This document shows positions 33,224 through 46,120 of a stretch of 64,000 nt of DNA, one piece after another. The stretch comes from Coprinellus micaceus (lineage: Eukaryota > Basidiomycota > Agaricomycetes > Agaricales > Psathyrellaceae): the NCBI GenBank assembly GCA_951394405.1, contig OX596340.1, positions 3,038,001 through 3,102,000 on the forward strand. The letters are read 5' to 3'. The position numbers and the translations under genes are program-made. Numbering within the stretch: the stretch's first letter is position 1; each line of letters begins with the position of its first letter. The notes under the pieces were generated by a model, which saw only the letters and a list, made by a program, of their open reading frames with translations, was not told where the DNA came from and did no database searches.

Positions 33224-35228
33224 ATGTCAGCCCACTGGTTCACAGATGGCGCGCCCGCACTCAGCGTTGGTGCACAAGAGCTTAACGTGACGACCGTGGC
33301 CAGAGACTACCACAACCACAGCACGACTTATAACAATAACCGGGTCGCTATAAGTTCTCCCTCTCGCATTGGACCGCTTGACCGTACGTCCACGGCCCCT
33401 TGCAGTGCTGGGCAGCGAATCTAACGATGCCCACAAGGTCTGTTGGGCCACGTATCTCACGGCGCCCTCCACGACTCCGCAGAACGATGCCCCGACGCTC
33501 CCAAGTGTCATCCAGAGACAAGGACTGCGGTTCAGAGCGATATCATGAGCTGGATCCGACACGGCGAGCAAGACGACATGCCGAAGAGGATCCTCTGGCT
33601 CTCGGGCCCGGCCGGCTCAGGGAAGACGGCCATCGCTGGGACAATCGCGGACGAGTGCTACAAGCAAGGGTTGCTCGCGGCCAGTTTCTTCTTCTCGGCC
33701 TTCGCCGGGTCCTTGAATCGGCGATTGAGCAAGAACATCATATCGACGTTACTATACTGCCTTCTGCAACACAAATCGATCATCGGGCTGAAGGAGGAGG
33801 TCCTCGCCGCCATCGACGACGACCCAATCGTATTCGAAAGGCACCTGGATCAGCAGCTTGACAAACTCGTTCTAGAGCCACTTCGTAAGGTGGCAGGACG
33901 CTCCGATCATCGGCACTGGCCCAAGGTTATTATCATCGACGGCTTGGATGAATGCCAGGGCTTGAGGGAGTCGGGTGTAGGGGATCCAGTGCCAAGCACC
34001 AAGGCTCAGAAGGAGGTCCTCTCTGTTTTATCGCGCGCCTGTTCAGACCCCGCCTTCCCCTTCCGCATCATCATCACCAGCCGACCCGAACCCACCATTC
34101 GACACTTCTTCTCCGCTGCCCCCACTCCCATTCTCAACATCTTCCTCGACGACAAATACGACCCGGATTCCGACATCCGACTCTTCCTCGAAGCGATATT
34201 CAGTGACCTCCGCCGCCGCTTCAACCTACCGTCAACATGGGCGACCAAGGATGTCGTCAACCTTCTGGTCAAGGAGGCGTCTGGCCAGTTCATATACGCT
34301 GCAACTGTGATTCGATTCCTCAATAGCCCCCACCTCGGGCCACCTCAAAGGCAGCTCAGCCGGCTTCTGGAGTGGCGTCGCCTCGATGAGTTGAAGCCTT
34401 TCGAGCCCCTCGACACTTTGTACAACCTTATCTTGCATACTAGTCCAGAGCCATTGTTGGCGGCAAAATGGCTCCGCTTTGCCGGCCATCACAACTACCT
34501 CGGCAGCTACTACAACAAAAACATGCTCGAATCTTACTCCGGGGAGACAGAACATCTGCTGGGTAGCTTGACATCATTGGTCCGGCTGGTAGATGAACGA
34601 GGGGATCCCGCGTTCCATTTCTACCACAAGTCTTTGCTCGACTTTCTCCAGGACCCCCACCGGAGCTCTGAGCTTCACGTAAACGAGGATACTGTCCAGC
34701 TCTTCACGCAGGACCGGTACTATCGGGTCCTACGAGGTGCGTATTGCTCCCCCTTTTCATTCTTGCTGCACAAGCTCATGCCAATACAGCGAGAGGACCT
34801 CAGTCCAATGCTGACCCTTCGACAAACCCTCCATCTCCGGATTTCCTCGGGCGGTTCTGTGGTCTGTTATGGGTATATATTGATCCCCACCGCAGGTACA
34901 CTTCGGGGGATGTGGAGTGGTGGCTAGCTAATCTTCAATCCATTCCGGAGTACCAACTTCCTGAGATGTTTGCCTCAATCCACCGGCAAGTAAGCGACTA
35001 TGGTCCTTTCCTTCCCAAAGAACACAAGTCCTGATCGATATCGCCTTTTAGTGTAAATGGTACCACTGTGTTCCCGCTTGTGGTGTCTGGAGGAAAGGTA
35101 TACTGCGACACTGCAGGGAGCACGGCTGGCGTCTACCCACAACTAAGGAGATGTTGCGGGACAGGTTCAAGAAACCCCACTTCAGTGTGCTGTCGTTGCA
35201 AGAGTTTCCTCTACGGCCCATTCACTAA
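33224..35228 (+). CDS. NACHT-domain STAND NTPase, copy 7 (type B first exon)
   Basis: Exons 33224-33383, 33438-34736, 34790-34989, 35052-35228; 611 residues, the shortest intact copy. Leader MSAHWFTDGAPALSVGAQE with NVTTVARDYHNHSTTYNNN. Then GLLGHVSHGALHDSAER, Walker A GPAGSGKT, Walker B VIIIDGLDECQG, IITSRPEP, LRRRFNLPSTW, FYHKSLLDFL, RRYTSGDVEWWLANL and CKWYHCVPACGVWRKGILRH. Exon 3 is one codon shorter than in its relatives, and exon 4 ends early after FPLRPIH. A RRLSKN-class post-Walker-A segment and the DPVPSTKAQKEVLSVLSRAC linker tie it to copies 4 and 9. Catalytic motifs are complete; frame is clean. ATPase switch function from family; cellular role not shown. Confidence 0.92.
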
Positions 35229-35854
35229 ATCCGGACTCACATTCATCAAACCCATTTCCGTCGAATCGTTGGCCGCAAGGATGGATCTCACCTCACCATG
35301 GGGTCTTCACCATCTGTCATGGCCGCCAAGTTGCCGAGGTTCGGGTAGGATATGAGGGACGGAACATTTGACAGACTTGAGCGAGAAAACAGGCCGTTCA
35401 CAAACACCGAAGTAGCGAGTAGCGGAACTTTATCATTACATACACACATTGTCAGGTAAGGGTGTACAGACACAGCCACAACAAAGAAGAGCATGCGTAC
35501 GCGGTACAGGATAGTGCAACAATAGAGGGATATCATACAGGTATAGATCCGAATTCTGATATCGTACAAGGAAGCACACACAACCCAGTGAACAGTCCAC
35601 TCCGGAAAAGCATTCGAGAAATCAAAGGGTAGTAAGTAGCATGATAATTGGAGGGTAGTAGAATGAAATGAATACGGGGATTCATTGAAGGAGTGAAGGG
35701 TACTCAAGTGAAGCGGGGATCCGAGCCGTGAAAGAAGCCGTTTTAAGTTGGTCGTTAGTTGAGACCATTCCGCATCCATTTCGTCAGTCAGTCGTTCGTT
35801 CGTTCGTTCGTCGTCGTCTTTCTTCGTTAATTTTATCGTTCGTAGTCGGGTCGC

Positions 35855-38060
35855 TCAGGGATCCAAAACGCGCAGGTAATTCGAGGGTATAACTGCAACG
35901 AAAAGATGTCAGCGTCCATCAAAGTGGGTATATCCGGGGGAAAGAGAGGATCAAAACCTCGAGTAGCCGGGAGGGAAATAAAAGACGATCGAAGAGGCAC
36001 GGCGGACGACGCAGTCGAGTATTCTCGAAGACCCAGCTACGCAATACGGGCACACTGGGAGGACCAGTGCCGAAGGACGATTATACCCGAAGACCCAGCG
36101 CCGAAGCACAAGCACACTCGAAGAGCTGGCAATGGAACGCGAGTGAACTCGAAGTCCCAGTGGGTAAACGCGAGTCCTCAAGATAGTCAACCCCGACTTC
36201 ACAAGAGACGAAGAAGAAAATGAGACATGGATCCTCGAGTAAACGGGTCCTCGAAAGAACGAACGGATCCGTGAACGACTACTCAAAAACGAGCACTCGA
36301 GCAAACCGACCCCGACGCAACGGTATACCCAAAGAAACGAAACGACCGAGCGGCACCAATCCAAAGCAAGGAATAAAAAAAGAAACAAAGTACTCCCGTC
36401 GTCCCATCATCCCTCCGACCCTCCCACCACTTCCCCGTCCTATCTCGAGGATCTCGCCCTTGCAGAAGCTGAGCTCGGAGGGGTCTTCGCTTGCGGCGTG
36501 GTCTGCGTGAAGGAACAAATTAGTTAGACAGCTGGTCAGGCGTAACAAGTTTGAGAGAGTGGGCGAAGAAGAAAGATAGGGCGACTATGATAGCAGATCG
36601 AGCAAAGACGGACGTCCCGGCGAAAATCACAGCGGGACAAAAGACGAACACAAGATTTCGAAAGGATCGAACACTCACAACCAAAGAGAGCCTCAGCCCT
36701 AGATACCACAGGCTTCTGATTCACCATTCGACCATCCCCACTCTCCCGCCCCGCCGCCGCCGACACACTCGGACTCCCTCCTCCCACTTGAGAATCCGCC
36801 TGCTGCTCCCTCTCCCTCTCACGTTCCCTCTCCCCTCTCCCCTCTCCCTCTCGTTCTCATTCTCCCTCCGATACAAACTGAACCACCCGCTCTTCCTCGA
36901 CCCATCTCTCTGCTGGTGCAGCTCCGGGCAAGGCTGGACGTCGTCTGTAGCGCCCGATGATCGCGCGCCGCCGCCGACGGTGGCTTATGGGATTCCGCTC
37001 AACGGTCGGCCACTTTGGCTGCGAACCGTCGAGCCTACGATGTCGGTTGCTGTGCCGTCCCGGAGCCGCGAGCTCGATATTCCTTGAACCAGCCCAAGTG
37101 AGGTGGTTAATATGCATTCGCGCGGCGGAGTATCCAGCCACCGTATTCCGGGTACTTTGAGCCCCCCAGCGAAGAAGTTGGTCTCTCTGTACACGTCGGT
37201 TTGGGTGTCCCGTAGGGTTGTCTCCTCCCCGTCGATTCCAGCATTTATACCACCTCGCCCCAGAGGGTTCTCGCGGCGTCCTGGGCCCTCACATGCATCA
37301 TCGGCGTCCGCTTGGCGCTGTACTTCTCCGGCCCCGCTCGACACCTCGTCGCCTCCCTCGATTGGGGCGGGTACGTCGTCGCTGAGAGGGTACTGATATG
37401 GCGGGAGATGGGCCGTTAGTGAGAGTGCGAAGGCGAGGGTAGTACGAGGGAGGACGAGTGCGAGTCACGGGGTGTGGACGAACGCGTTCCCGAGGGTAGA
37501 GGTGACAATCACTTGGGACACGAGGGACATGAGCCAGGAGGCGGTGGCCCGTGCGAGGGACCGCCAGGGAGACGGCGAGCCAAAGGTTCTCGTGCATGCG
37601 TTCGGACGTCGTCATGTCGTCGAGGTACATAATGTCACCGTTGTTGGGTCGGGGCGGTGGATCTGTGGAGGCTGCCGCTGGGCGTCTAACGCGAGTCCTA
37701 TGCGTGATGGATATTTGGATTGGGGGTCTGAGGGACGCTCACTGCTGGAATGGTAGAGCTGGTGCGTGGAGGAATCGCGACGGTAGCTCATGCGCGGAAG
37801 AGGCCGAGGAAGCCCAGGACGCCTGGGAGTTGCTCTCGGCAACCGACTTCAACTTGGTGGACGACCCTGGTCTGCGCCGAATCGGTGAAGAGCGGTGGTA
37901 CCCAGGTAGTGAGAGAGATTTAGAGCGCTAGCAGCCGGACACACTGTGCGCAATCTTGCTCTCCTACTACGATTTGAGTGGGGACTCAACCCGCACGAAT
38001 CTTACTCTCAAGACCTCCTGCTGCAGGAGTTTCCCTCCCTTGAAGAGGTGCGGAGGGCGA
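35855..38060 (-). pseudogene. Membrane/SH3 (Sho1/Fus1-like) gene relic S1
   Basis: Minus-strand gene convergent with NACHT copy 7. The last exon, 35,892-35,855, reads IIPSNYLRVLDP-stop. The SH3 core exon near 36,505-36,395 begins HAASEDPSELSFCKGEILEI but then loses about seven bases and its splice donor, so it is broken. The preceding exon ends NQKPVVSRAEALFGY, which joined to HAASEDPSELSF gives the ALYDY-type start of an SH3 domain. Upstream is an Arg/Glu repeat tract (coded by the CT-rich 36,785-36,860), then RLRDGTATDIVGS and SGRPLSGIP, and near 37,560-37,640 the membrane segment YLDDMTTSERMHENLWLAVS. SH3 domains bind Pro-rich partners in signalling; the gene is dead here. Confidence 0.65.
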
Positions 38061-41000
38061 GCATGGGGTATGATATATGATGGGGTGCGTGGAATGGGAA
38101 CAGGGGGAGTAGGAGTGGGACGACGGTGACAGGGTATGCAGAAGAATGGGCAGCCGAAAGGAATGAGTACGATAGCCAGCTGAGTGCGAGGCTCCGCCGT
38201 TTACGGGTGAGGAGCAGCGCTCGGTGTGGGACTAGAGGGGAGGAGCTCAATCAAGATCATTTGCGAGGAAGAGGCGAGGCGACGGAGGGTCGACCGAGAG
38301 CGAGCGAGATGGTGGTCAGCGAGGAAAATGAGAGATAGGGGTCAAGCCAAGTAAGCCGCGCATTTCAGACTCCGATCAATGACACTGAGCTCGATGCCGG
38401 CGCTTCTTCTTGCTCTTTGATTCAAACGGTCATAGGCGCCCAACAATCCCGCCGGCGTCCAACCCAGCCTCTGGCTCTCCGACTCTGTCGCCCTCTCTTC
38501 AGTATTCTGGTACGTATCCTCCATCTGTCAAGACGTTGTGAACGGGACCCTTCCCAACGCGTCGACGGCTTGCACCCGGACTCACCCGCCAACTCCTGGT
38601 CATCTCCACCTCCGCCTCCCCACTCACGACACTGAGCAAGGCCGAATGTCCCTCGAGCACGACCTCAACGTTTTCTAAGACGCGGACATGAGCAGAAACG
38701 CCTAGTGTACGGGTGGTAGGTCCTCCCGATACATAACTCTCAATCAAAATGATTCACTATGCTTACGTGCTGCCAGCACCGCATCAACCGCCTTTCCTCG
38801 CCGGCGTTCTTAACTCCAGGGACCCCTCCGTGCGACTCTCGTACAATGCCCTACCTCATACCTTCGTTCTCATCAACCCGCTGCGTGGTTCCCATCGCTT
38901 GCTATCCGTCTCCGGATATGGGATCCCCGGCAACGAGCGAGGCACGGATGGCGGCCAATCGAAGGTGTTCACTGGGAGTATTTCGGCTCTGGACAAGGAA
39001 ACAGGTCGGTTCGAATGAAAAACTGTTGAATTGGGCGGAAGGCTTACCTTTATTGAGTACTTAGATCTGCGTATACCCCCCGACGCATCCTCTGCTCGGT
39101 CCACATTCATACAACATATCACTACCTCGTCGACGAAACACGGGCCAGCACTCGCCCCCGACGCGACGTCGACATCGATCGACGCGCCTCGCTTTAATCC
39201 GTCGAACCTTACCTCGAACTCACTTGAAGGCGACCGTTCCTCTCCTCGCTCCCTCGTGCAAGCGAACACCCCGACCTAAGCAAGCTCAGCAGTACCCTCC
39301 AGCTCCAACGTATAGCAAGCCGCCTCGGCTTGGCGAAGGTTTTGGTGCCCCGAGGAGCTCGATGGAATTTAGAAATCCGAAGCCCAAGGAGGTCTTTCTC
39401 GAGCTGGGTTTCGGTGCGGACGTGCCCGTGGTCGGGGATGGATGAGTGCTCAACAGCACCTGGGAACACCCACCCCCCTTCATTGCATCGCCTCCTCTCA
39501 CCCAGTTGGACCATGGAGTCACCGGCCTATCCCCTCCCAGCGCAGCACCACCCCTCCGTCGGCCACTAAATTGCATCTCCCCCCGCCAAACGCGTCCCCC
39601 TCCGTTCGTCCTTAATTGCCCTCCCTCACTCGCTCATGCCCGCCCGCTCAACAGTGGGGTCGATTCTCGACCCGGAAGGATGGCTCCTCAGCTCAGACTG
39701 GCGACGGCGTTTGGGACTCGGCTCGACGACGATGGAGGTGGCGGCGTGGAACGAAAGCCCTGTGGACGTTCTTGCGAAGGCGTCTCTCGGAGGTTGGAGG
39801 CGAAGTGGGCAGGGCCGTGGAAATGAATGAAGCACTCGACGGTGGATGATGGATGGATGGACGGCGGGGTGGAATTCCTTTGCAGTGTGTAGTGAGACGG
39901 GCCACCTCCCCCTAGGTGATACGCAATCAAGTGCCCCTCAGCACGGGTGGTGGTGGATGTACGTCTGTGGGTGGCGACCGTATGTGGGCCGGGCTAGATA
40001 TGATGTGAGAGGATGGATGATAAGTTCGTATCCCATCTCGCGTTACCGATGTTGCTCGTTGTACTCATCTCTGCGCTAGTAGGGTACGCCCTCGCCCTCG
40101 ACGACAGGAAAAACCTCCTTTCTTGTATTCGTCCCCTTCCTCCTAGCTGGATAGCCTCCCAACACCTCTTTTTGTAGTTCCGTTGGGGCCGTGGCTCACG
40201 TCGCCAGCGTCTTAGGGGCGGGTGAGGGCGAGCTACTGGCGATATGGATGGGCCTCTTGCTAAATGTTTCTCGTGGATGCATAGGTGAGTACGATCGCTC
40301 GCTCTGGGACGAAACAAGAGCACTTACTCGATTTATTCCAGTCTAGAAATTATCATCCGAACGCATCGCCCCGTGTCCTTTCACCGACCCAAGGAGGCTA
40401 TGAGGTCGTTCAGGACGACGTCTCCATCATATCTATCAACACGGAATGGAATGTTATTCGATCCTCTCGGCGCTGTTCAGCGAGGCAAGTGGTTGGAAAT
40501 CTCACCTGGTGTCCAGCACAGCCGACGGCGACAGGACGTGCAGTTCCGCAATTGAAACTCGTCGTGGGCCTTCGTGTGGGGTGGCGGTTGCTTCGAGAGT
40601 AGTCGTTGGGTAGGCGTTGGGTAGGCGTTGAGGGTGAGGGTGATCTCCGGAGCGTTGGCGAGGAGAGGAAGGAGATGTATTAGCGAGATCATACCTTGCA
40701 CTCGGATCCTAGTCAGCGCGTGTGACCCGACAAGGTCAGTGATAGGGGAGGATGTACAACCATGAGGTTGACTAGGTGGAGGTGAGAAGGGAAAGAGGAG
40801 AGAAGCCATCTGGGAACGGGCATGGAGTCATGGTAGCATTGCACCACCACTGGGGATAGGGGCAGCACGTTCACTGGCGACGCGGTCGAAACGGTGGGGG
40901 TGAAGGTAGCGGCGATGGGACCAGCAATAAGAGGGGGTGGGGACTAAAGAGATGTCAGTAGGTATCAGCGTGCATGGGTCGAGTTCGGGTGTGTATCTAA

Positions 41001-42048
41001 CCGACCGTCGAGGAAGGAGATGGAGGTGAGGGCACAACTAGAACAGAAGGAACGCGGGTGTGGGTGAGGGTCAGACTCCTGGAAGGCCAAATATCCACTG
41101 GATCGCTCTGTAGGGGGTACAACTCGAACCTATTTACTGTATTATGGTCTTTCCCCCCGAAATACATAGGCTTTGGATATATAAGGTCCTTCGCCTCGCC
41201 TCGCCCTCGGAGAAGCGGTATATGGATCCTGGCTTCGATACTCACGCGAGCCTGAAAGCGAGGGCTGACGAGAATACTAATAGTGGTGCTGCCTAAAACA
41301 CTGCGGACAGTGAGAACGCTCGAAAGGGTTGCGTAGCTTGCCATTGGATGTCGAGGTCGACCGTCGGGGTCAGGGTCCGCGGGTCAGGTTCGGGACAATT
41401 TAGATTATGGTGGGTGCGAGGTAGAGCCATGCGAAGGTCCCCCGAGGCACCTAGCATTGCAGTAATGATACAGAGTCGCAAAAGGCTATTTAACATATGG
41501 ATATGGCGCTGGGCGCTGCGGCCGCTTATTTTGCGGCCGGAGGCTTCGATAGGGCATGATGAGGAACTTGGCGTGGGGTATAATGTCACTCAGCCTCTCC
41601 CTGTAGCTCGCCCACATATATTGGTTTACGGGTCTTCATGACTACCAAACGTGATATGGGAATGCCCCCGCGCTCGATCCGCAGTTCTTTGAGCATTGAT
41701 AAATCTCCGACCTAATGATCGATTCCCATCGTACCTTGCGATGGTCCAGCCAAAATGGCGTGCTCCTTGAGCGGGAAACCTTAGCACGAGCAGCAGCAGG
41801 AGTCTGAAGGGTTCGAGCAGAGTTCAAGGGAATGGATTCGTGCACTTGGGGAGTATACGGTACCAGCGCCGTCGGTGGACTGGATCTTGTCAGTTGGGGC
41901 GGTTGACCGATTACATAGCCTGAGGACGAGGCTCTATTCTTCGTAATCTCTCAAACCCGTGGGTATCATTAGATTCCATATTTCATATTTCATTTTCCAT
42001 TCCCCTCACCAAGGCTTCAGGACCTCGCCAAACGTCGTGTGGCACAGC
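38061..42048. other. Spacer 7/8, decayed co-duplicated genes
   Basis: Shared blocks, none intact: about 38,170-38,480, 39,640-39,800, 40,010-40,090, 40,285-40,640 (VDRYDG relic), 40,700-41,040 (minus-strand LIAGPIAATFTPTVSTASPV readable at about 40,880-40,940) and 41,690-41,830 (shared with the upstream DNA of copy 4). Around 40,608-40,635, GTTGGGTAGGC is tandemly doubled. Confidence 0.45.
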
Positions 42049-42100
42049 CAATCGCCACAACGTACATATGCACAAACAAGTTGCGGTTCTAAGCGCCCGT
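42049..42100 (+). promoter_or_regulatory. Conserved promoter block of NACHT copy 8
   Basis: GCCACAACGTACATATGCAC, AAACAAGTTGCGG and CTAAGCGCCC in order; ends 78 bases before the ATG. Like copies 4 and 5 it has the type A spacing. Confidence 0.5.
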
Positions 42101-42177
42101 CGCTGGGAACCGCCCTTCTTGCTTCCTATCGCTGAACCTCCGTTTTTCCACTGCCCCACAACTCATCTCGAATTCAA

Positions 42178-44229
42178 ATGGAGACGGACGGACGACTCCC
42201 TAGCGCACAATCCATCGTCGCAAAGAATGTTCATGTTCGAAATGTCGCGGGGGCGTACAATGACTACAGCACCACGAAGGTCAACAACATCCAAATATCA
42301 AACTCTGGTCGGCATGAGATGGAGGGTACGTGAAATATCTAATATGCACCTCAGCCTCAGGCAAGAACAATTGACTGAACCGTCTCCTTCGCAGCGTTGC
42401 TCAAACACGTGGCGCATGGCGCCCTCCACGATTCCGCGGAACGAGGCCCCGACGCCCCCAAGTGCCATCCAGAAACGAGGATCGCAGTGCAGAGAGACAT
42501 TATGGGTTGGATTGGACACGGCGAGCGGGACGACACTCCCAAGAGGATCCTCTGGCTCTCAGGGCCCGCTGGGTCGGGCAAGACGGCGATCGCTGGAACA
42601 ATCGCAGACGAATGCTACAAGAAGGACATGCTCGCCGCGAGCTTCTTCTTCTCGGCCTTCGCTGGGTCCAAGAATCGGCGATGGAAGAAGCCACTCATAC
42701 ACACACTCCTATACAGGCTTATTCAACACAAGTCCATCGTTGGTTTGAAGGAGGAAGTCCTCGCCGTCATAGAAGACGACCCAGGGGTGTTTGAGCGACA
42801 TCTGGACCAGCAGCTGGAGGAGCTCATATTGAAGCCGCTTCGCAAGGTTGCAGGGCGCTCAAACCCTCGGGACTGGCCTGCGGTTTTTCTCATAGATGGG
42901 TTGGACGAATGTCAAGGCGATAGCGAGTCAGACGTCGGACCTGGAGGAGATACCCAGGCTTCTGGGTCCAACGCTCAGAAGGAGATCCTCACCGCACTCT
43001 CACGTGCATGCACAGACCCTGCCTTCCCCTTCCGCATCATCATTGCCTCCCGACCTGAACCCACGATTCGCCACTTCTTCTCCACTGCCCCCACTCCCAT
43101 CCTCAACACCTTCCTCGATGATAAGTACAACCCGGATTCCGACATCCGACTCTTCCTCGAAGCAATATTCAGTGACCTCCGCCGCCGCTTCAACCTCCCG
43201 TCGACCTGGGGTTCCAAGGACGTCATTGACCTCCTGGTGAAGGAGGCGTCCGGCCAGTTCATCTACGCAGCGACGGTAATTCGATTCCTCGATAGCCCCC
43301 ACCTTGGGTCACCCCAACAGCAGCTCACCAGGCTCCTGGAGTGGCGCCATCTCGACGACTCAAAGCCCTTCGTGCCGCTTGATGCACTGTACAGCCGTAT
43401 CTTGCACACCAGCCCAGCTCCCGTTCTGGCAGTAAAATGGCTCCTTTTAATAAACCAGCTCCCCACCCAGTACATCAAGGGGCTACTCGAATCGTACTCT
43501 GGAGAGACGGAACATGTCTTGGGTAACTTGTCATCGTTGGTCAGACTGGCGGACGAGCAAGGAGAGCCTGTGTTCCACTTCTACCACAAGTCACTGCTCG
43601 ACTTCCTCGGGGACCCCCACCGGAGCTCTGACCTTCATGTAAATGAGGGAACTCTCCTCCCCTTCATACATGACCGGTACTATCAGGTCCTACGAGGTGT
43701 GCATTGCTCCCCCCTCCAACCTCACTCCATATGCTCATGCCAATACAGCCAGAGGACCCCAATCCAATGCCAACTCTTCAACAAATGCCTCATCCCAGGA
43801 TTTCCTTGAGGCATTCTGCAGAGCATTGACCATACGTATTGATCCACACTGCAGGTATGCTTCAGGGGATGTCAACTGGTGGCTAGCCAATCTCCTTGAA
43901 TCCGATCAGAACACACGCATTCCCAGCATGTTTGCTTCAATCCACCGACAAGTAGGCAGCTGTAATTCTCCCCTTTCCACAGAACACAATCACTGATCGG
44001 CATCGTCTTTCAGTGCAAATGGTACCACTGCCTTCCGGCTTGTGGTGTCTGGAGGAAGGGTATACTGCGACACTGCAGGGAGCATGGCTGGCGTGTACCC
44101 ACAGTGAAGGAGACGTTCCAGGACAGATTCAAAAACTTCGAGTTCAACTATCATAATGAGACTTCCTTCCAGGCGTACCCCCTACACATCCCTGTTGGAT
44201 CAATCGTGGCCAAGTCAAGGAGGACCTGA
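42178..44229 (+). CDS. NACHT-domain STAND NTPase, copy 8 (type A first exon)
   Basis: Exons 42178-42325, 42395-43696, 43749-43951, 44014-44229; 622 residues. Leader METDGRLPSAQSIVAKNVH with NVAGAYNDYSTTKVNN, three residues shorter than the other type A leaders. Then ALHDSAERGPDAPKCHPETR, Walker A GPAGSGKT, Walker B VFLIDGLDECQG, IASRPEP, LRRRFNLPSTW, FYHKSLLDFL, CRYASGDVNWWLANL and CKWYHCLPACGVWRKGILRH. The post-Walker-A segment is RRWKK class, so this is a type A leader with the segment otherwise seen in type B copies 3 and 10, while the 3' half (FFSTAPTPIL) resembles copies 6, 7 and 9. The variable segment before the SYSGETE block is the shortest (LLLINQLPTQYIK). No lesions. Confidence 0.91.
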
Positions 44230-44802
44230 AGCCTTCACCATCTTTCATGGCCCACCAAGCAAATGGTTGCCAAGGTCGGGCGGGTACAAAGGACAGAACA
44301 AGCCTGAGCAACAAAATGGAGCCGTCGAAGTAGCAAGTCGTGCAAAGTCATCATTTACATACGCACATTGTTAGTTGGTCTTGGATGTACACAGGTACAA
44401 CAGAGAACTCCATACTCAGTACAGGTAGAGCAATGATAGAGGGATATCTTCCAGGTATGGATCTGAATTTCTGATAGCATACACGGAGAAAGTGAACGGG
44501 AACTCAGTGAGTAGGTAGTGACCAACTCCGAAGAAGCATTCGAGGAAGCGAATGGGTAGTAGGCAGCATGGTAATGGAGGGTAGGATGAAGGGAATCCGC
44601 GGGTCAAGTGAAGGGTGCGGAAGCGAAGCGGGATCCGAGTCGTGGAATAAATTGTTAAAGTTAGTCGTTAGTTGGGACAATTTCATCTCAATTTTGTTAG
44701 CCAGTCATTTGTTCGTCCTTGTCATTCTTCGTTAATTTTATCGTTTATAGAGGCGTTGCTCAGAGACTCAAAGCAGAGAAAGAAAGAAAACAAGACACTC
44801 AC

Positions 44803-46120
44803 TCCCCATCACCCCATCCTCCCTCCTTCCCTCCCACCGCTTCCCTGTTATTTCGAGGATCTCGAGGATCTCGCCCTTGCGGAAGCTGAGCTCGGAGGGG
44901 CCTTCGCTCGCGGCGTGGTCTGCATTGGGGATAAAGGGGTGGGTTAGTTATATTGGTAGCCAAATGGACGAGAGGAAGGTTAAATGTCAGGTGGAGGGAG
45001 GGCGTGAATCGTGCATGAGAAGGATAAGAATTCTGGGGGTGCGTCAAGCTTCAAGGGGGACGAAAGAGCACATACGAACGAAAATTAACAGCAAGAAAGA
45101 CGAGAAAAGACGCGGAAACCGAAAATGATATAAACTTACAGGCAACTAAAGCGTCAGCTCGACGCACAACAGGCTTCTGACTCGCAGGGGGGCTATCCAT
45201 GCTCCCATGCTGGTGGCGCCGACACGCTCCCCCTCCCACCAGCGAATCCGCCTGATGCTGATCCTGCTCCCTCTCCCTCTCTTTCACCTTCTCCCTGCGA
45301 TACAAACTGAACCGCCCGCTCTTCCTCGATCCATCGCCTTGCTGCTGCAACTGCGGACGGGGCTGGACGTCATCTGTGGCTCCGATGATTGTGCCACCCG
45401 CTTTGGCTGCTAGCCATAGAGGCTCTGACTTCCGTTGCTGTTCCGTCCCTGAATCAACAAGAGTGGCGGCTGATAGGCATTGGGGCGGCGGGGGTATCCA
45501 GCCTCCATGTTCCTATCGCCCTGAGTCCCACCGATTTGAATGAGCGTCGGGTTGGGCATCGCGTGAATCGTCGTATCCACTATGGAAGAAAGCGACGAGG
45601 GGCAGTTGCGGTGGGGGCAAGCAGGACAGGGAAGGAAATGTGAAGGAGGGATGTTCAAAGTAGGACGGGAGGCAGCCATGCCGTGCGGACGGACGAACGC
45701 GTGTGCGATGAGGGGATAAACCAGAACACTGTGACAAGGGCGAGGGGGACGGCGGGCCAAAGACTGTGTAGTGCCACTCCGCCGCTGTCGCACTGTCGAG
45801 GTGGGTGTCCGAGCCGCCGTCAATGACATTGAGGTTTCGACACAAGGGATAGCCGAGTTTTTGGGCGTCTAACGCGAGTCCCATACGTGACAGTTCTTCC
45901 GATTGCAAGAAAGGGGGGCGCTCGTTTGCTGCATGCTCGAGCCGGTGCGCCGAGGGATAGGGTGAGCTGTAGTCGTCCTTAGCTAATCCCCAAATCCGCG
46001 GAGAGTATGGTTGGAGGGCCTTGGTTAATACGATAGGAGGAGGAGTATCATGTAGTGAGAGAGACTGCGCGTACAAAAAGAAGCCAACACTCGACGGGTG
46101 AGCGAGAGTGCGACACAAGA
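44803..46120 (-). pseudogene. Membrane/SH3 (Sho1/Fus1-like) gene relic S2
   Basis: The SH3 core exon, 44,919-44,803 (117 bases), is open: HAASEGPSELSFRKGEILEI, LEITGKRWEGRREDGVMG, with a good GTGAGT donor. The previous exon ends at 45,140 with KPVVRRADALVAY and carries GSRKSGRFSLYRREKVKERE. The final IIPSNYL exon is missing: the DNA where it should lie (about 44,750-44,790) is rearranged. The second Trp of the WW pair in SH3 is kept but the first is Arg. The 45,410-45,580 stretch reads GDRNMEAGYPRRPNAYQ, out of frame with the next exon through a stop (SLYG-stop), and the membrane block at 45,700-45,830 is degraded. It is the copy with the best-preserved central exons but still broken at both ends. 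Confidence 0.6.

Noticed and set aside
45513..46118. 201-codon minus-strand open frame as an intact SH3-gene N terminus
   Set aside because: Alignment with the other relics requires frame changes inside it, and the membrane segment is not continuous; kept as part of relic S2 only.
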